A DNA stretch of 64,000 bases from NCBI GenBank assembly GCA_007844125.1, contig CM017555.1, positions 26,713,624-26,777,623 on the forward strand, in the 5' to 3' direction. The stretch comes from Sinonovacula constricta (lineage: Eukaryota > Mollusca > Bivalvia > Cardiida > Solecurtidae). The notes under the pieces were generated by a model. The model searched no databases. It was not told the origin of the DNA and saw nothing but the letters and a program-made list of their open reading frames with translations. Within the stretch, counting starts at the first letter, position 1. Each line of letters begins with the position of its first letter. The position numbers were made by a program, and so were the translations under genes. Positions 58,778 to 64,000 of the stretch are shown here, in pieces.

Positions 58778-59395
58778 CTACTCTTGGGCAGCTTGCCTAG
58801 AGGCACATCTCTGTCAGGATCACTGTGCGTCCTATGAAGGTGCTGCTGGATCTCTTCCTGGGTACTTTCCATTCTCCCAGAACACTCATCACTTAGAAGT
58901 GTGCGGGTGAACTTAAAAGGGTCTTTGACAAATTGGGCCCTCTTCTTGGCTCTGGATTTCCTCCCAGTTTGCAAACGCTCAGCCTTCCTGAGTCTCTTTA
59001 GCTTATCCCTTAGGTCCTCTCTCAACTGTTGGAGACCTATCCTCTCTGTCTCAGGTGCCTTCCGGAACCTCCGTTTCAAGCTGTTCAACTCTTTCCTGGC
59101 ATTCTTGATTTCCCTCTCTCGTCTGTTCTCTCTTGGTGGCTGATTACTACCTTTCTTCTGCTGAATGCCAAATCGCTCTTTCCCAATGCTGTACATCATT
59201 GTTGTAAGTGTGTTGATTCTTCTCTCCGCTGGTCCTTGGAGAACTGAATTCAAGATGACCTCCTAAATCTTCCTCCATACTGCATTCTCATGTCCTTTGG
59301 GACATAAAACTCTGTCTTTGTGTTGCAGATCTGTAGCATTCTGTTGAGTTCCCCGACTCTCCTGCGCCATCGATGACCTATCCTGCTGAACGTCA
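58774..59395 (-). pseudogene. Retrotransposon segment N-terminal to RT
   Basis: Basic, probably coiled-coil sequence (KNARKELNSLKRRFRKAPET, LRDKLKRLRKAERLQTGRKS) ending FVKDPFKFTRTLLSDECSG, the usual lead-in to the RT. An upstream frame (RIGHRWRRRVGELNRML) extends toward the 5' junction. A frameshift near 58,775 separates it from the RT. Confidence 0.7.
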
Positions 59396-59426
59396 TCAAC
59401 AAAGATACAATACATGTGTACAAACA

Positions 59427-59562
59427 ATAAATGTGGTCTGTAGTGTGTTCGTAAGCTTTTTCTAAAATTTGACCTAGTGACCTACTTTTTGACCCCATGG
59501 GACCCAATAATGAACTCATCCAAGATTTCATGTAGATAAACATTGTGACCAAGTTTCAATCA
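59427..59562. repeat. 144-base satellite element, copy 2, middle part
   Basis: Resumes at ATAAATGTGGTCTGTAGTG, the exact continuation of the unit interrupted at 56,166, and runs to GTGACCAAGTTTCAATC. Confidence 0.9.
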
Positions 59563-60275
59563 ATCAATACTTGGTTTTATTCACCCTCGCCCTAACTATT
59601 GTTATAGGGCGAGCATTAATATATAGAAGTATTAAAATAAAATATCACAGTAAGTTTTTATTTAATGGTGTGAGGTTGGCCTAATGCCAGGAAGGTTAAG
59701 AAAATTAAAACTTAAACAAAATAAAGATGATTATTGCATGGTTATGGCTTTGACAATAGGCTCATATATACATGTAGAATGTATGGATGTTTGTATTTTC
59801 TATGAGGTATATGTATGTTTGTGATGTATGTGTCATAAAAATTAATTTTGTACAATTCTAAGGTCTGCACTTTCTTTTCACTGTACATTTTTGTTTCAGT
59901 CCACCACATAACATAATATAACTTGTTCGCCTCATTGTAATACACAATACAATATAGTGCAGTACAGTGCCTCTTCTGGGACATACAATAATGCTAAAAA
60001 TACCTCTTAAATATACATAAAAAATGTGAAAACCAAGAAATGAGTTTGTTTAAAATAAAAGTTAAAAATAAATTAATATTGTTCTGACCGATGCTAGTGG
60101 CCACCTTTTTTAGGACCAGTTAAGAGTGTGTTTTTTTAAAAGATCAATAATTTAAATAATAAATGCTATATACATTACTATGTATAGTCTCCAATATATA
60201 TGGTGTCAGGCCTGTTCTATGTTACTAGTCTATTTTTTTAACAAATTTTATAGATAGAAAAGACTGGTTAACAAG
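59563..60275. mobile_element. 0.7-kb insert shared with 40,516-41,250
   Basis: Starts CAATCAATACTTGGTTTTAT and CACCCTCGCCCTAAC. Matches the other insert at GTTTCAGTCCACCACATAAC near 59,895, AAAACCAAGAAATGAG near 60,031 and GAAAAGACTGGTTAACA near 60,259. Sequence identity is moderate. Unclassified non-autonomous element. Confidence 0.65.
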
Positions 60276-60450
60276 TGACAAGTAATGAACTCATCCAAGA
60301 TTTCATGCAGACTAACTTTCTGACCAAGTTTGATGAAGATTGGATAAAAACTGTGGCCTCTAGCATGTTCACAAGCTAAAATGTTGACGACAGACGAAGT
60401 GGTATCACAAAAGCTCCCCTTGAGCACGTTGTGCTCAGGTGAGCTAAAAA
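60276..60450. repeat. 144-base satellite element, copy 2, right end
   Basis: One more unit (AACTCATCCAAGATTTCATG ... GCCTCTAGCATGTTCACAAG), then the terminus CTTGAGCACGTTGTGCTCAG and GTGAGCTAAAAA. CTCAGGTGAGC is the inverse of GCTCACCTGA at the left ends, so the element has short inverted termini. Confidence 0.8.
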
Positions 60451-61144
60451 CACCACAAGTGGTTCATATTTATGGAAAATTTTTGCTGAGTGCGCAATTA
60501 CTCCTACCCTATAAAAGGACATAAAAAGCCCACAGACAAACAGACAGCATGTAGTCATGGTGTTTGATTGCAAGGAATCAAGACTTTTCTTAGGGTAAAC
60601 TTACATGTAAGTTGTACTTATATTTATTATTATTATTACTGTTATCAATTTTATTATTATTATCATATTATTGTTATTATTATTGTTGTTGTTGTTGCTG
60701 TTGTTTTCAACAATATTATTTTCAGCAATTTTGTCAACATTATTTTGATGATGATGATGATGATGATAATGATGATAAGTAAAATTATGCATGTCTCTAT
60801 TATTATATTTATTTTCATTTTTGTTGTTTTTACAATATTATACCCATCATCAGTTTTTTGTGCTACTATAGTTTTGAGCATGTACTCCATTTTTAGGCAA
60901 TTCAAACATTTAGATAACAGTTGTGTTGAATGGAAAAGCATAAAAAGTAGCTTTTTGTTGGATGGTATATTTGTTTTTAGAACCAAATCATGTTTATGTT
61001 TATTGGGTTTATCATCCCACCATTAAAATCATGTGTCTCCTGGTTATGTAGTAATGCAAACTGTAGACCAGAAACATTAATTTTAAACTTAAAAAATGCC
61101 ATCAAACATATTTACGTTTACTACATTTGGATAGTGCATAGTTA
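60451..61144. other. No gene; degenerate ATT/GAT triplets
   Basis: Contains ATTATT, TTGTTG and GATGATGAT runs (60,620-60,780). A short match to the tail of SINE family 2 (GGGTTTATCATCCCACCA) lies near 61,003. The 152-codon plus-strand frame (60568-61026) is low-complexity and not protein-like. Confidence 0.6.
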
Positions 61145-61200
61145 AATTACATTACACTACATTACATTACTAATACATTACATTACATAACATTACAGCA
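61145..61200. repeat. ATTAC/ATTACA short repeat
   Basis: CATTACACTACATTACATTA and following variants. Simple pentanucleotide tract. Confidence 0.85.
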
Positions 61201-61448
61201 TAATTGATTTAACTAATTAAAATTTATAAAATAACTAAATAGTAATATATCTAATTTGTTTTATCCAGAATGCCAGCAAAAAAAAACAACTTGTCAAGCT
61301 ACAATTGTGTGTGACTTAAGGAATTAGGATATATGGGTTAAAAGTTTTTAATAACATTGTACATACATGTTGCTATTTTCTTTTCTTGTTTTTTGGTTAC
61401 TGAAGATAGATTAAACAAGCATTTGATAGTAATGCGGGCAATACAGTA

Positions 61449-62294
61449 GTCCCCTACCGGTCCCTCAAAAAGTATTTTAATTATCATACGCTCCTGTTTA
61501 TTGCCATTTAAAATTAATTTGAGGTAATTTTAGTAATCACAGGATCCAGATTTTTTGTTGGACAAATGGACAGACAGACAGGGCAAATCTATAGTCTCCT
61601 CCCACCCAAACAGTAGTTGGGGTTCACATAATTTTTTTTAATTCACCTGGCCTAAATAATTGTTAACTTATCATGACATTTATTTTTGGCCTTTATTTAA
61701 GGTATAAGCACCTTAATGCACTATCATTTAAGGTAAGTGCACCTGAATGCACTATCCAAAACTTCACGATTTTGCTGCAAGGTCATGCTGTGTCCTTGAC
61801 CTTTAAGGTAGCGACCCAAATGTTGTGCGCGACACGTAATCTCAATATGGTGATCATTTCTGTGAAATAGTTTTAAAATCTGACTTCAAATAACCAAGTT
61901 ATGGGGCGGACACAATTTTGCTGCAAGGTCATGCTATGACCTTGACCTTCAAGGTAGTGACCCAAATCTTGCTCGCGACACGTCATCTCAATATGGTGAT
62001 CATTTCTGTGTAATAATTATAAAATCCGACTTCAAATAACCAAGTTATGGGCCGGACACGATTTTGCTTCAAGGTCATGCTGTGACCTTGACCTTCAAGG
62101 TAGCGACCCAAATTTTGCGCGTGCATATTGTATACATTGCTACCTATTAACATACCAAGTTTCATGCGCCTAGCTTTAATAGTTTTTAAGTTATCAAAGG
62201 ATCCAGATTTTTAGCGGACAGACAGACAGACAGACAGACTGACAGACGGAGGGTAAACCTATAGTCCCCTCCGGTGTAAACACCGGTAGGGGAC
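61449..62294. mobile_element. TA-flanked MITE-like element with internal 145-base repeats
   Basis: A 13-base perfect inverted terminus (GTCCCCTACCGGT left, ACCGGTAGGGGAC right) with TA on both outer sides, as for Tc1/mariner-type insertions. Inside are three copies of a 143-148-base unit (AAGGTCATGCTGTGACCTTG near 61,780, 61,923 and 62,071) and a GACA run (62,213-62,243). The right end folds on itself (AGTCCCCTCCGGTG/CACCGGTAGGGGACT). A degenerate internal end near 61,590-61,622 suggests nested copies. No transposase. Confidence 0.75.
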
Positions 62295-62450
62295 TAATAA
62301 GGCAGGTAAATATTAAAAATATTTTGTTTATTATTTTGTACAAAATGTGGACAGTCACTATCTGATCCAAAAGTTCCTTTTAATCTTACACTTAAATATA
62401 TAGTTTTCACATCACAGTGTGACTTTAAAACTTTGAAATTTTCATCTCAG

Positions 62451-62636
62451 TTGTTCACCCTGCAGTAACCAAAGGGAAAAGTTTGGCACTGAATATGCTG
62501 TTCCGCTATGCGCTAAGTGCATGAGAGAGCAAGATAAACTTAACAACATTATGGCGTCAGCGAATCAGAACAATGATTTGGTGAACCAAATGCCAGACAC
62601 AAGCAACAGTACCAAATCATTTGATGAAACAGAGAC
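62451..62636 (+). CDS. Exon of unidentified gene with paired CxxC
   Basis: CATCTCAG acceptor and GTGAGT donor enclose 186 open bases reading CSPCSNQREKFGTEYAVPLC then AKCMREQDKLNNIMASANQN. The C-x2-C-x15-C-x2-C pattern suggests a small zinc-binding module; I do not recognise the family. An alternative acceptor CCCTGCAG at 62,464 would drop the first CxxC. Followed by a second exon in matching phase. Confidence 0.5.
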
Positions 62637-63364
62637 GTGAGTACACTTTCTACACATTTTTATTTTGTACAAATGTATTTGTTAAAAATAATGTAAGGTT
62701 AAAATATTTTTGAAGTAATTCTGGAAAGTAATGCATTCTGTTATAGACATTTTTATTTTACATTTTGTCACACAAAAAAACAGTTTAGACTGAACATTGT
62801 GATACTGCATGCAATAAGTTTTAAATTATTAAACTGTTTTTTTAGCAAACATTATACATTTTTAAACCGTTTAATATATTAACCTGTTTTCAACTATAAT
62901 TCACATTATTTTAACCTGATTAAACCAGTTTTTTTTTATATTTTTCTATATTTTACGCACACAATTTAGTTTTAACCTGATTTTGCTCTATCCACATTAA
63001 ACTTCTTTGTATTCGGCGCCGCATGACCTGTTAAGTAGTGTTGGTGTGCCATAAAATCCAAAATACAAATACAAATTAAAATAGTTTTAATATTGAGTTC
63101 GATTAACTGAGTAAAGCACTTGAAAATATGTAATTGTGAGCACAATTTAAAACATTTACCTTTTATAAAAAAAATATCTTGCTAATGTAAAATTATGTGA
63201 CTTGGAAGTTAAATAGCAATGGTGTTGGGGTTTTTTTCATTATTACAATATTATCAAAAGGAAGTCTTGTTGTTAGCTTTAAATCTGTTCATTATTGTAG
63301 TCTTGTACAAAAAAGACTGATGGTCATTTAATGCTTACTGATGATTCTTGACAATGTTTTCCAG
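62637..63364. other. Putative intron, nothing else seen
   Basis: AT-rich sequence between two candidate plus-strand exons. Confidence 0.45.
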
Positions 63365-63407
63365 ATGTTCTTCAAATGTGAAGCCAACAGATGGAAATCA
63401 AATAAAG
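63365..63407 (+). CDS. Second exon of the unidentified plus-strand gene
   Basis: TTTTCCAG acceptor, GTATGA donor, 43 bases. It continues the previous frame (AC|A) with TCSSNVKPTDGNQIK and ends in phase 0. The agreement in phase supports the pair. No later exon was recognised before the window ends. Confidence 0.45.
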
Positions 63408-64000
63408 GTATGATACTTTAGTAGCTTACATTGACTTTATGTAATGTTTAAGTATGTTTATGATAACTTAGATTCTTAAAACTCAATAGACACGCATGGA
63501 ATAACAATTAGCGTCGTCAACACTCTCAGCCCCCAACATTTTGGGGAAATAACTTCATAAATTAAATTTTGACATCATGGGTTAATATTTAGGGTCTTAA
63601 GGGCCTTATTTTCGTTTCATCGCTAAATACACTGTAATCACTTATGTATTATGCACACCTCTAGTCTGTGGGGGTGTGATGGGTGGGCAAAGATAGTAGG
63701 AAAATGCATTTCTGGTATATTAAGCAAACCCCAACCTGTGCCTTAAGACAATACAGACATTGTGTATTTTACCACATCCATGTTGCCTGTTGTAAATATC
63801 TTTCCAGCACCTCTATTAGTGGGCATAAATTACGTCCAAAAATTATCATCGTACACTAAGATTTTTAGGTCCACAGGACATCCAGTTTTATGGCTTTATG
63901 CTTAGTCACAGTGCACTGGACGTACTGAGTAATACAATTCTGGTCCATATGCTTTTTTTAATCACCGTAAGCGTGTTTTCATAATGCTTCTATTGATAAT
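63408..64000. other. Probable intron or intergenic, nothing recognised
   Basis: AT-rich sequence to the window edge. No exon or repeat recognised. Confidence 0.45.

Larger units (their letters stand above)
56167..59426 (-). mobile_element. R2-like non-LTR retrotransposon, inactive, probably 5' truncated
   Basis: A 3.26-kb minus-strand insertion whose broken frames give a basic N-terminal segment, reverse transcriptase, CCHC knuckle and restriction-like endonuclease, the domain order of the R2/NeSL/R4/Hero group. It interrupts a satellite unit between GAAGATTGGGC and ATAAATG with at most a base lost. No N-terminal zinc fingers are seen, so the 5' end is probably truncated. At least five frameshifts and one in-frame stop make it non-functional. 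Confidence 0.85.

Noticed and set aside
57376..59247. Plus-strand frames of 60-126 codons across the retrotransposon
   Set aside because: Antisense shadows of the minus-strand RT and endonuclease frames.
60568..61026. 152-codon plus-strand frame
   Set aside because: Built on ATT and GAT low-complexity triplets; shadowed by similar frames on the other strand.

Overview
This is an AT-rich eukaryotic nuclear window, most likely from a bivalve mollusc. The evidence is a spliced metazoan DDX54 gene with short exons in repeat-filled introns, several tRNA-derived SINE families, long tandem arrays, and a roughly 144-base satellite of a kind I associate with bivalve genomes (the last point is from memory, not from a search). 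There are no operons or prokaryotic signals.

Layout. Bases 1-24,560 hold no gene I can support. They contain a four-copy dispersed repeat, tRNA-related SINEs, simple repeats, a 77-base array built on a palindrome (11,276-11,680), a 50-base array, and a 2-kb array of 46-base units broken by a (TA)n tract (18,285-20,370). Bases 24,583-39,140, minus strand, carry thirteen exons of DDX54 (DBP10 family DEAD-box RNA helicase), from just after the DEAD motif to the stop codon and a poly(A) signal. Splice phases agree across every junction, giving about 621 residues. One intron (26,209-26,932) reads as a minor-class AT-AC (U12) intron. The amino-terminal part (Q motif, Walker A, DEAD box) was not found in the window.

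Bases 39,388-42,395 and 55,639-60,450 are two copies of a TIR-like element filled with the 144-base satellite. The second is split by a dead, R2-like non-LTR retrotransposon with a restriction-like endonuclease (56,167-59,426). Both copies also contain a related 0.7-kb block. Between them lie 2 kb of AGT/AAC triplet repeats (44,090-46,382) hosting a SINE, a possible solo LTR, a diverged minisatellite duplication, and a 164-base tandem repeat. At the right edge are a TA-flanked MITE-like element (61,449-62,294) and two plus-strand exons of an unidentified gene (62,451-62,636 and 63,365-63,407) that probably continues past the window.

Genes. DDX54 is the only gene identified with confidence. 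Its expected role is nuclear and nucleolar RNA helicase activity in large ribosomal subunit assembly. Most of the rest is repeat biology. The most informative observations are the U12 intron, decayed copies of one DDX54 exon edge in upstream introns (one inside a SINE), and the precise insertion of the retrotransposon into a satellite unit.
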